This document shows, piece by piece, positions 1 through 10,361 of a stretch of DNA of 64,000 nucleotides (its first letter is position 1; the number at the start of each line of letters is the position of its first letter). Where the stretch lies: contig SIJG01000023.1 in NCBI GenBank assembly GCA_023374025.1, positions 1,635,927 through 1,699,926 of the forward strand, given 5' to 3'. The notes under the pieces are model-generated. The model searched no databases. It was not told the DNA's origin and worked only from the letters and a program-made list of their open reading frames with translations. A program made the translations under genes and the position numbers. This stretch comes from Heterodera schachtii. Lineage: Eukaryota > Nematoda > Chromadorea > Rhabditida > Heteroderidae.

Positions 1-42
1 TTAATAGGCAGCAAAACTGAAACAAAAGTAAATAAAAAATTT

Positions 43-328
43 TTTGGTAATACTACTGATGGTAGGACCGGTTTTTTGAAAAAAATATTTACCTTTTTAA
101 AAGTCGCTGAAAATAAGTTCCTAGGGGTTTTCGGGGTCGCTGAACACGAATCTGACACTCATTTTGACCAATTTCGAATCTCGGACCCGAATTCGAACAA
201 AAACTCGAAAATCTAAAATTTCGTGTTCAGCGACCCTGAAAACCCTTAGAAACATACTTTCAGCGATTTTTAAAAAGTTAAATATTTTTTTCAAAAAAGT
301 GGTCCTACCATCGGTAGTATTACCAAAA
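43..328. repeat. Fold-back (palindromic) element
   Basis: The left arm begins GGTAATACTACTGATGG and the right arm ends with its complement (CCATCGGTAGTATTACC). Between them, GGGGTTTTCGGGGTCGCTGA is mirrored by TCAGCGACCCTGAAAACCC, so almost the whole stretch could fold into one long hairpin. No coding potential is seen. Similar TCGCTGAxCACGAAT words recur at 32780-33080, 44760-44920 and 45470-45585, so this is a dispersed family. Confidence 0.75.
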
Positions 329-406
329 TTTTGTAAAGCGGAAAAGAAACAATGAAAAGGAGGAAATATTATTCAGATAAAAATTTGCGATGAAAAATGC
401 GGTGGG

Positions 407-1238
407 GGTCGATTGGGCCCCGCCGATTGGGCCCCGCCGGTTGGGCCCCGCCGATTGGGCCCCGCCGATTGGGCCCCGGAACGATTGGGCCCCGCCGATT
501 GGGCCCCATGGGGCAGTCACCTTTTCTTCGTTCTACATTGTTTAAAAAATTGAAATTGTTCCTAATTTATTAAATATTAAATTCAACCTATTTATCTGAT
601 AATTTCGAGAAACATCGATAAAATTCATAATGTTAAACGGGTTAAAATTCACTCTGGGTCAGCAGCTTCAAAATTCTTTGGTCTGCACCTAAATACTTCT
701 TACATTCGGCGGTGGGGATTAATGGTAATTCTTACAATGACAGTTCGTTCAGTATTTTTTTTTTTGTAAAATAAAGCCTATAGCTTAAACCAAGTCTAAC
801 AAGGGAACCACCAGATAGTCAGAAAATGCTTATATATACTTTTTCTATTTTGAATTTTTAATGTTATCGGTGTGTGAAGACAAATAAAAAAGTTATGGGG
901 CCTCTAAAATTAAAATTTTGACTGTGTTTTCGCTTCCGCGATGATGGTGAAGTTAAGAAAAAAAAGAACGGTGGCTCAGTTGGTTAAATTCCTATTTTGG
1001 AGGCCCGGGTTCGAACCCAACATGAAAATAAATACATTTTAATTAATGTGTAACCAAAGTTAACGATTAAATTACGTTTTATTTAAAAAAAATAATTTTT
1101 CTTTAGTGAAAGTAAACCAAAACCCGACCAAAAAAGTGACTGCCCCATGGGGCCCAATCGTACCGGGGCCCAATCGGCGGGGCCCAATCGTACCGGGGCC
1201 CAATCGGCGGGGCCCAACCGGCGGGGCCCAATCGACCC
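407..1238. mobile_element. Element with inverted tandem-array ends (GATTGGGCCCCGCC)
   Basis: The left end (407-515) is an array of a 14-bp unit, CGATTGGGCCCCGC, closing with CCCCATGGGGCAGTCAC. The right end (1137-1238) is the same array in reverse complement, opening with GTGACTGCCCCATGGGG. The interior is AT-rich, has no transposase, and contains a tRNA-like fragment at 969-1019. The architecture matches the MULE at 22641-25555, so it is probably a non-autonomous relative with different terminal units (inference). Confidence 0.7.
969..1019 (+). pseudogene. tRNA-derived fragment with A and B box
   Basis: TGGCTCAGTTGG matches the internal A box and GGTTCGAACCC the B box of a tRNA promoter. 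The spacing is too short for an intact cloverleaf and no anticodon arm can be drawn. It may be a decayed tRNA gene or the head of a SINE carried inside the surrounding element. Confidence 0.45.
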
Positions 1239-1345
1239 GGTCCGGAAAAATGAGCTTAACTTTAATTAAATTTATTCAAAAATATTATGGCATTATGTTT
1301 TTAAAAATTTTCAAAAAAAATGCAACGCGAATCCCGCGTGATCAG

Positions 1346-1909
1346 TAGGGCTTCCATTTTTAGGCACAAAAAATCGCGAAATAGGCACCTAAAAAGGCAG
1401 AAAAAATTTGCAAAATAGGCATTAAATAGGCACAAAAATCCTCAAATAGGCACAAAAATAGGCAAAAAAAATTTTTTATTAACGTTTTTAGGCAGCAAAA
1501 CACGTAAAAATTTAAATCTTTCAAATTGTAAATGAAATTATTAAATAATTAAAAGTTTTTTCCAGATAAGGACAAATTTTAAATCAAAAATTTTTATTGA
1601 GAAAAAAAAATTTAAAATTTGGGATTATTTTTTAGAAAAATTTTCAATTCTTAAGGGTGTATTTTCTTAAATCTTTTTGGGTCATTTCTTAGGGGTGCAT
1701 TTTTCGTTTTTATTGCATTTTTGTTAAGGATTTTTTCAAAAACCCTAAAATAGGCAAGTTAGGCACAAAAACCCCGAAATAGGCAAAGTTAGGCATTATA
1801 AAAGTCATCGTAGACACCCCAAACCAAGCGGAAAATGCCTTTTTCGTGCTTATCTAAGCGTATTAAGTGCGCAGAAATTTTAGGCATTTGCCTAAAAATG
1901 GAAGCCCTA
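1346..1909. mobile_element. hAT-like non-autonomous element, TSD GTGATCAG
   Basis: The ends are TAGGGCTTCCATTTTTAGGC and its complement GGAAGCCCTA. The 8-bp direct repeat GTGATCAG lies immediately outside at 1338-1345 and 1910-1917. Subterminal zones repeat the word AAATAGGCAC many times. The core contains the motif TCTTAGGGGTGCATTTTTCG, shared with elements at 7938, 37706, 48308 and 57879. There is no open reading frame. The 8-bp duplication is the basis for calling it hAT-like. Confidence 0.85.
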
Positions 1910-2019
1910 GTGATCAGTGATCACACACAAAAAGGAACCGAAAATTTTGAGATGTTTAACATTCAAAATTAGCCATTTGAATCCCCAAACAGAAACTGAA
2001 TAAGGATTGCTTTCGAGGA

Positions 2020-2315
2020 ATGGCGACCTGGCGAAAATTCGGTAATCCTTCGGAATTGGTGTCCCGGCGAAAAAAAAAATAAAAAAATTTCTTACCAAAT
2101 CACTTTTTCTAGGGTTGAAAAATGCGCTGATCACGAATCCGAGCTCAGATTTTGCAAAATCATTGATTTTGTCTATGATTTTTCATCAAGTACTTGATTT
2201 TTTTCCGAGCTCTGATTTTTACCCTAGAAAAAGCAAAAGAAAATGTTTATCTCTTTTTTCCGTCGGGACCCCAATTCCGAAGGATTACCGAAAATTCATT
2301 CGAAAATCGTCATTT
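2020..2315. repeat. Fold-back repeat upstream of small membrane protein gene
   Basis: GGCGAAAATTCGGTAATCC at 2032 is matched by its complement GGATTACCGAAAATTC at 2281, and GGAATTGGTGTCCCGGCG by CGTCGGGACCCCAATTCC. This gives a palindrome with roughly 60-bp arms. Nothing coding is visible in 1918-2535. Confidence 0.6.
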
Positions 2316-2535
2316 TTTTCTTTATAAAAAATGTTCGCCAAAATGAGATATTTTTTTCTCTTTGCGCTCTCTGTTTTTTGACACATCTCACGTTTTTTGC
2401 GGATTGTTAAGCTTCAATAAATCCATATTCCCTTCATATTCATCCTACTAAATTTAAAATTTTAAAAATTCATCAAATTTTCCAGGAAATTAATTATTAT
2501 TGCCCAGCATTTAATTTGTCGTGGCCTCTTCCAAA

Positions 2536-3084
2536 ATGCCGTCGTCTCCGATTCCTTTTTCGCTGTTCGTCGTCCTTTTCCTATTCGTCCCATTTTTGCC
2601 CGGATGTTCGTCTTTTAATTTTGCGCCTCCTTCTTCTCCTTGTGTCTCCACCGATGTCGCCAAAATCTGTGAGAATTTCACACAAATTCCATCAACAAAT
2701 TCTGTATTTCTTTTGCTTTTTCAGGTGGTGAACCATCCGTTGCGCATTATTTCGAGTGCTGTGGAGACAATGGCGCAGGTCGGACACATGAAATTGGCAC
2801 AGGGCGAATGTTTTTGGCACTTTTCGGCTTCTTTTGGCATTGATCACGAATAATGGCATTGCTAATTTCGAACCCCGAACTCGGACAAAAAGAAAATTTA
2901 ATTTTTCAAAAAATTTGAAAATAAATGAAAAAGTGCCATTTTTAAATGCCTTCCCCCACATTTTTCAGATTGTTGCCTCAGAATGAAATCGTGGTTCATT
3001 GTCGTGGTGTTGCTGCTCGCCTTTTGCCTGGTTGTTCGCCTCGTGATTTGTTTGGTCAAATGCATTAAGTGCTGCTGTAAATGA
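2536..3084 (+). CDS. Small secreted/type I membrane protein, cysteine-rich ectodomain
   Basis: A three-exon model (2536-2668, 2725-2778, 2969-3084; introns GT-AG with TTTTTCAG acceptors) gives a 100-residue protein with consistent phases. It starts at the first ATG, before a strong hydrophobic signal peptide (about residues 8-28, PFSLFVVLFLFVPFLPG). A short ectodomain follows with two CC pairs (FECCGDNGADCC). A transmembrane helix follows (WFIVVVLLLAFCLVVRLVI), ending in the cytoplasmic tail KCIKCCCK. The pattern resembles small nematode type I proteins with an ECC-type motif before the membrane; I cannot name a family or function. The second donor (GTCGGA) is weak, but it alone joins the CC pairs in frame. 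Function unknown; a surface or secretory-pathway location is inferred. Confidence 0.6.
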
Positions 3085-3560
3085 CGGACGGCGACGGAAA
3101 AAGAAAGGAACGGACGGACGGAGGAGAAAAATGAGCAAAACGAAGTTAAAATGCCACCGATTTGTGTGAATTTTGTTGTGTTTGTACATACATATATGTA
3201 TAATATTATTGTATATTTGTAAATACTGAATAACAAATTTTCTCTGTCCAACTATGGCATTTTTCAAAACCGTTTTTTAGAAATTTATGCCTTTTAAAAA
3301 ATAAGGATTCGAATGAGGGAGAGCCGTTGAAAATTTTTTTTTACCGGTAACGGTTACTTTTAATGATCGCTTAAAACTGCATAAAGCGGTGCTTTTTTGT
3401 TGCAAATTCAGGGTTTATCGCGGGAACGTTAATCAAAAAATTGACATCTAAAAAATACCATATATATTTATTGTCCGGATATGCCTATTCTCATATATGT
3501 ACAATACACACAATTTAATATCGTTTAGTCCGATCACAATTGGAGGTGATACGTTTTTAT

Positions 3561-4754
3561 TAGAGCTCGGTATTTTGAAAAAAGCCTGGACCTGGACCTG
3601 GACCTGGATTCCATGTTGGACCTGGACCTGGATTTCCTGGACAAAAATCCAGGAAAATCCAGGTCCAGGAAAAATCCAGGCTCCTCGAGACCTGGATCCA
3701 GGCCTGGACCTGGATTTTTTGAAACTCGTTTTAAAAATCAAAAAAATCTTTGAAAAAATCAATTAATTGCTTGAGAATGTCTAAAAATATTTAATTCTTA
3801 ATAATAATGTGTTTTTAAATCTATTTATCATTTTTTGATAAACTTGAAAAAAAAATCAGTCAATTGAAATACTAAAATTAATCGTTCCAAAAATTATAAC
3901 ATTTGGAAAAAAAGTTCAAAAAATTTTGAAAGGGGTTTTAATTTTTTTATATGAATTAATAAGTTTTTCGAAAATTTTTACAACATGTAATCTTGGAATT
4001 TTTTCATAAAAATTTTTCTGATTTTTTTCCAAGTTTATAGGTCAATCGATTTAAACAATTTTGTGGAAAACATAAGCAATTTGAAAATTTCAGTGCATTC
4101 AGAATCAAAAAACCAGATTTCTAACAATTTTTTTCGGCACATTTTAAAAAAAATTTTTAGGATGTGTGAGGGAAGAGAGCCCGGCGGTGACGATAGGCGC
4201 CGCTGGAAAATTTTTTGTAATTTCTATACGAATTGTTTACAAATTTTGTCCAAAAATTTACCAAATATTTGCAATTAAAAGCCAAGCGTCGACTTTTTTT
4301 GCTTTTAAAAATGCCTTTTTTTGCGGCGAGCTTCCAAAAACTTTGGGCAACAGGGGGTCCGGCGGTGCCGATAGGCGCCGCCGGGAAAATTTTGTAATTT
4401 TTAATGCGATTTGTTAACGATTTTGTTCAAAAAATGACAAATTTTTTCGATTTTGAGCCAATTTTTTAAGAGAATAAGAATTTTTAGGGGGCGGAGTGAA
4501 AATTTTGGCACATTTTATACCAATTTTAAATACATTTCGCCATAAAAATTGAAAAAAAATTTATCCAGGAAATCCAGGTTTTTTGTGCCTGGACCTGGAC
4601 CTGGATTTTCAAATTGACCTGGACCTGGATTTCCTGGACAAAAATCCAGGAAAATCCAGGTCCAGGAAAAATCCAGGTTACCGAAAAATGACCTGGACCT
4701 GGACCTGGATCCAGGAAAAATCCAGGCCTGGATCCAGGTCCAGGCCGAGCTCTA
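3561..4754. mobile_element. hAT-like element, TSD GTTTTTAT, CCTGGACCTGGA words
   Basis: The TIR TAGAGCTCGG appears at the left and CCGAGCTCTA at the right. The 8-bp target duplication GTTTTTAT is at 3553-3560 and 4755-4762. Both subterminal zones (3585-3720 and 4565-4745) are arrays of CCTGGACCTGGA/TCCAGGTCCAGG words. The core carries two copies of a GC-rich hairpin (stem GGCGGTGCC, GATA loop) at 4181-4206 and 4359-4384, a pair also found in the elements at 18062, 32167 and 35196. No transposase is present. It sits just upstream of the E2 gene and could affect its promoter. Confidence 0.85.
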
Positions 4755-4912
4755 GTTTTTATGCCTTTTTCCCTTTTTTAGAACACAACTATTTGCGTTT
4801 ATCATCATCATCCCTTCATTGTGCAACAACAACAGCACTTCAAAGCGACCTCATCACCGTTTCTCATCGTCCGTCGTCCGTCCTTCACATCAATTCGCGC
4901 GCCATTTTCGCA

Positions 4913-5979
<1,067 letters not shown>

Positions 5980-6605
5980 GACAACAAACGACCGATGGAT
6001 GGGAGAGGATGCCGAAGACAACCGCCGAAGATGGAGGAGGAGGACACATTCAACTAACCCTATTCCTATATATGATCCCAACTGTTATTGTATTTTTGTA
6101 TCTCACTGTATGTACAGTATTATGTCGCCCGGTTATTATTTAAGCGACGATATGTCTTTTGTTGGTTGATCACCATTAACAATGTGTTGTATCTCTGTGT
6201 TATCATTTAAAATATGTGATCAAAAAATTAAAGTTTGTTTGCGGTCGGCATGGCAAAGCCTATATGTCGGTCGATCCACAAAGTAGAAAATAAGAAAGTG
6301 GCATTTTAAACGGCCTAAACTTTTCATGGACATAAAAAAGAGAATATTTGATTAATTTGATGGAAATAGCCAAAATGATATCCCCCACCCTTTTTGACGA
6401 AATAATTCGCATGTTGACCAAAGTTAAGAGTTAGAAAAATCTGACTAAAGAAATTTGTTTGGTTTTTAGTCAATCGAACACATAGCCTTAATTATTATGG
6501 AGAATATTGAAAAACAGTGTACATTTGTTTGGTTAATTTCCTTGTTAATTGAGTGAATTTGGCGAAAAAATAAACAAAATGAAATTTCGATCACTTTTTA
6601 TCTTA
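5980..6605. other. No gene seen
   Basis: This is AT-rich 3' flanking sequence of the E2 gene. No open frame, tRNA or inverted repeat that I could support was found. Confidence 0.5.
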
Positions 6606-7067
6606 TCACTCTGATTCATCACTTCTCAAGTGCTGCTGCTGCTCAATGTTGTCGTCATCCAACAGTTCATCCCCGTCCGCGGCACCACTTTCGGCTTCAA
6701 CATCGCTGACGCATCCGTCTTCGGCACATTCCCCGTCGACATTGTCCATGGCATTCCGTTTCCGATGCTTGTCAAAAAAGGCACAGCGCGATGGTTGGAA
6801 GCAAAAGGTGGCCAACAAAGAGACGAAAAGCATCTCGACACAGAGCAAAAAGCAAATGTAAACTGTGGGAAACAAATGTAAAGTGCCAAAAAATAATTGT
6901 GCCACTTTCCCCAGCTGCTGCTCACATTGTGCCACCGCCGAAGAGCGCAATTTGATGGAATCGTGCGCTATGCTTGGCACCCAATCGATAATGCCGATTA
7001 AGTCGCCGACAAACTTTTGCACGGACCAAAACAGTTGGCAGAAGTCGACGATACGGAAGAGCAGCAA
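6606..7067 (-). CDS. Hypothetical membrane protein with acidic C-terminal tail
   Basis: A continuous 153-codon minus-strand frame. It has a hydrophobic N-terminal part (FRIVDFCQLFWSVQKFVGDL), a strongly hydrophobic segment around residues 55-95 (LFPTVYICFLLCVEMLFVSL), a basic stretch (KHRKR) and an acidic, Ser/Gln-rich tail ending LRSDESE. A TTTTTTTTTTCAG acceptor lies directly upstream (about 7075), so this is probably the last exon of a longer gene. An upstream exon starting near 7222 (MISMFIGSYGSY) is possible, but I could not phase it. A 43-bp GT-AG stretch inside the frame could be an intron; reading through keeps the more protein-like product. No family recognised. Confidence 0.45.
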   Translation of the reverse strand: MLLFRIVDFCQLFWSVQKFVGDLIGIIDWVPSIAHDSIKLRSSAVAQCEQQLGKVAQLFFGTLHLFPTVYICFLLCVEMLFVSLLATFCFQPSRCAFFDKHRKRNAMDNVDGECAEDGCVSDVEAESGAADGDELLDDDNIEQQQHLRSDESE

Positions 7068-7369
7068 AAAACTGAAAAAAAAAATGCAAAATTTCGTTTT
7101 TTTTTGAAAATCGATTTTCCTATAATTTCATTTGAAAAAATGTGAGACGTGCCGATATTCGTGCAAAAGCGAGGCGCCGACGGGCACAATTACGTAAGAA
7201 CCGTAGGAGCCAATAAACATGGAAATCATAGCAGCAAAATTGGATACAGCAAAATTAAGTCTTTTGATTAAGTTTTACGTGTTTGCTCCCTAAAATCCTT
7301 AATAAAAAATTTTTTAATGCCTTTTTAAATTTTTGGTGCCTATTTTAGTGCCTTTTTTGCGAGCCCTAG

Positions 7370-7755
7370 GCATAACCTTGCGGCCGGCGATGCCGATAGG
7401 CGCCGCCGGAAATTTTTTGTAATTTTAATGCTATTTGTTAGCAGACTTTGTCTAAAAAATGACCAAATTTTGGGCTAATTTTTTTAAGAAAAGATAGGTT
7501 TTTGGTGAGTCGGCGGTGCCGATAGGCGCCGCCGGGGAAAATTTTAAGAATTTTTAATGAATTTTGTTAAAAAATGGCCAACTGATTTTTCATAAAAGTC
7601 GGTCGATTGTTTCGGTTTTTTGATTATTTCGGTCGGTCGGTTTCGGTTAAAAAACCGAAAAAAACCGAAAAACTCAAAAATTTCTCGGTCGGTTTTTTCG
7701 GTCAAAAACCGAAACCGAAAATCGAAAAAAAAAACCACCGGTCCGATCTCTAATG
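7370..7755. repeat. Relics of word-array elements with paired GC hairpins
   Basis: Two copies of the GATA-loop hairpin (7384-7409 and 7511-7534) lie about 127 bp apart. They are followed by a zone of CGGTTTTTTCGGT / ACCGAAAAAAACCG words up to CCGGTCCGATCTCTA at about 7752, which looks like the right terminus of a TAGAGATCGG-ended element. The left terminus is not identifiable. Confidence 0.5.
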
Positions 7756-7937
7756 AAAAGCATAGATTTTTGCAGTTTGACGCCAAATTCTTGATTAATG
7801 CATAAAATTACCCCAGAAAAGTGCTTTCCTTTGTTGGGATCACGCCATTTTTATGGGCGGGGGGGGGGGGGGGGCATAACGGAAAATTACCAAATCTCGA
7901 AAATTTATTTTCTGTCACATAAGCATATACATATCAA

Positions 7938-8579
7938 TAGGGAACGGATTCTTAAGTTTTTGCTTATTTTTTCTGCGGCTTTAACTCGACGAGAAATGCA
8001 CGAAAAACACATTTTTTGTTCGAAAATTTTGTGTTTTAACGCACTTATTCGAACTTAGAAATGCTTATTTTGGCGTTTCGTGCTTAAAAATGCATATTTT
8101 AAAGGTTCGCTCTTAAAATAAGTTTTTGTACTTATTTTAGCGTTTTATGCTTATTTTCGTTCTTATTTCGCGATTTTTGGGGAATTTATTAACAAAAATG
8201 CAATAAAAACGAAAAATACACCCCTAAGAATTGACAAAAACAAATTTGCGAAAAATACACCCCTAAGAATTGACCTAAAAATTTTCAAAAAAATACACTC
8301 CTAAGAATCGACCCAAAAAATTTCGTAAACATACATCCCTGAGAATCGAACCTTAAATCCTGAAAATTTATAAATGTACTTTATTTCTAACTGCAATCAG
8401 TAGATAGAATTGTTTGACTTAATTTTAACTAATTTACATAGAGAAAACAGCAATTTTAACAAATTTCACATCTAAATTTGAAATTTTTTCATGCTTATTT
8501 TCGCACTTATTTCGCGCTTTTTTCGACCTTATTTAAGCACTTATTTTGGACTTTTTCGTGCTTAAAAATCCGTTCCCTA
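7938..8579. mobile_element. hAT-like element, TSD CATATCAA
   Basis: The TIR TAGGGAACGGATTCTTAAG at the left is matched by CTTAAAAATCCGTTCCCTA at the right. The 8-bp duplication CATATCAA is at 7930-7937 and 8580-8587. Subterminal zones repeat TGCTTATTTTCG-type words. The core holds the AATACACCCCTAAGAATTGA motif several times, which is the reverse complement of the core motif in the elements at 1346 and 48308. Non-coding. Confidence 0.85.
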
Positions 8580-8681
8580 CATATCAATCATGAGGAAATT
8601 TGGGAGTGTGTTCAGTATAACAATAAGCGCCGAAAGGAATGCATGGGGGTGAAATGACAAATGGTGTGACAAATATTATAT

Positions 8682-8798
8682 ACAATATAACGAGCAAATA
8701 GATCAGCGTCATCGGCACAATACAATATGAGGAGCAAATAGATCAGCGTCATCGGCACAATACAATATAATGAGCAAATAGATCAGCGTCATCGGCAC
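8682..8798. repeat. Three tandem copies of a 40-bp unit
   Basis: The unit contains GAGCAAATAGATCAGCGTC and repeats with an exact 40-bp period (GATCAGCGTC at 8701, 8741, 8781) with one or two differences per copy. It begins about 20 bp beyond the stop codon of the PITP gene, so it would lie in that gene's 3' UTR. Confidence 0.8.
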
Positions 8799-8816
8799 GT
8801 CACTCGCGGTTCATCA

Positions 8817-10069
8817 TCAGCGTTCAGAGGCGGTCATCCCCCGCGGGTCGCCGGTCTTGCGCATCTGAGCAAAAATGAACGATTAGTAAAGGGCGGGGAA
8901 GTGAATGGACAGTGGCAGCAGAAGCTGCTGACCTACCTCATCCAATGCCCGCTGTGTCTCCTCTTCGATCAGACGAATTTGCGCCAGCGTCAGTCCGTGC
9001 CAGCGGTCCATCCAGCAGAACAACTCGCGATTGAACTTGCACAACAGGCGGGGATACTGCTAAAGGGGGGGGGGGGGGGGGGGGAAATTGCTGAAATTAG
9101 ACGAACGAATCGAAAGATTATCCCCCCGCATCGGCACTCACTTTTTGGATGTAAGACTCCACCATTGTCTGCAAGCCGAGCCATTTGAATTTGACGGTGA
9201 TCACTTTGTAGGCGCACATCACCGGCTCGCAGTTGGTCTGCCACTGCTGCTCCAACGGACCACGGCCTGTGTTCACGGGGCGGAATGTCGACGGTCGGGT
9301 GTTGTCAAGGATGTCGGCTGCACTCAGATGCTCGTTGTCGTTGGCGATGTCAATGCGCACCACTTTGCGTTCGTTCAGCACATCCTTCGACAGACCGAGT
9401 GCCTGAAAAAGGAGGGACGGAAAATTGTGGCATTGGCATAATTAACAATCAATTTGATGATGAATCACGTTTTTGGTGGTGCCGCGGTCGCTCAAGTGCA
9501 TCGTTTCAATGCGAATCAGAAAGTCGTCCTTCATGTAGTCCGGGTTGCTCAGCTCCGTTTTGCAGTACGGGAAGGCGTTCCACGATTGTTCATGCACCGT
9601 CATCGAGCCCCTTGGCATAATCGCCCTCAGAAAAGCCGGCACTTTGCTTGAAAATGATGACAAAATTAGCATTACAATCCAATCCCCCTCCCCTCTCCCC
9701 CCTCAAACTCACGATTTCAGATGGTAAATCTTGTGCGTAAATTGTCCGGACGTGAAGCGGCCATTGAACAGACTTTCGCCTTCGAAGGGCTCGTTGCGCC
9801 ACCACTTGAACGCCTTCGCCACCGCCGGTCTCCTGAAAAGGGAAGAAACAGCACATAAACAGCACTCCTCGGGATTTGCGCAAGTTCCTCCACCTGTCGC
9901 GATGCCTCGGTCACCGAAAACAATTGGCCAATTTGATACTCCTCAATGGTGAACGGCATGACGATGCGACTGAAAAAGGGAAAAAAGTGATTAATTGACG
10001 TAATTAATTAATGTGTCAGAAGAATGGTGAAAATGAAAAACAAACAACTCACTATTCTTTGATGAGCAT
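8817..10069 (-). CDS. Phosphatidylinositol transfer protein (class I PITP)
   Basis: Seven exons on the minus strand: 10069-10053, 9969-9894, 9832-9713, 9646-9469, 9402-9142, 9059-8937, 8864-8817. They encode about 273 residues, the usual PITP-alpha/beta length. The start MLIKEYRIVMPFTIEEYQIG matches the family. Other landmarks are ASRQETGGGEGV, the lipid-clamp region FTSGQFTHKIYHLKSKVP, SWNAFPYCKTELSNPDYMKD, VNTGRGPLEQQW, MCAYKVITVKFKWLGLQ, LFCWMDRWHGLTL and RKTGDPRGMTASE. PITPs carry PI or PC between membranes in the cytosol and supply phosphoinositide signalling. One oddity: after GGGEGVQVV a single extra C on the plus strand (9799/9800) breaks the frame before RNEPFEGE. All other exons join perfectly once it is ignored, so a sequence error is likelier than loss of the gene. 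One intron contains a homopolymer of about 20 C on this strand. It is divergently arranged with the phosphatase gene. Confidence 0.93.
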
Positions 10070-10361
10070 TGTTGCTGAAGTGCAGTCAAAAGGGGAACAA
10101 AATGAAGAATGGGACAGACGCTTGTGTCCGTAAAGGGCAAATGAAGAATGATGGTTTCTGCGCTTAAAACGTCCCTTTTATACACGAATATTTTCCTACC
10201 CGTCAATTTCCGTGTAAAAATTCTCTATAAAAAGGGATCAAATTCGCGAGAGCCACTCACTCTTCGCATCGGCGACTTTCACTCTCTGCTGAACAATTTC
10301 TTCTCTCGACGACACTTTGCGCATTTAATCCGAGCACACTTCGTCACCCATCGGCTGTTCC

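Noticed and set aside
2692..3267. Minus-strand frames of 89-117 codons
   Set aside because: They lie opposite the small membrane protein gene, whose plus-strand exons have consistent splice phases, signal peptide and TM helix.
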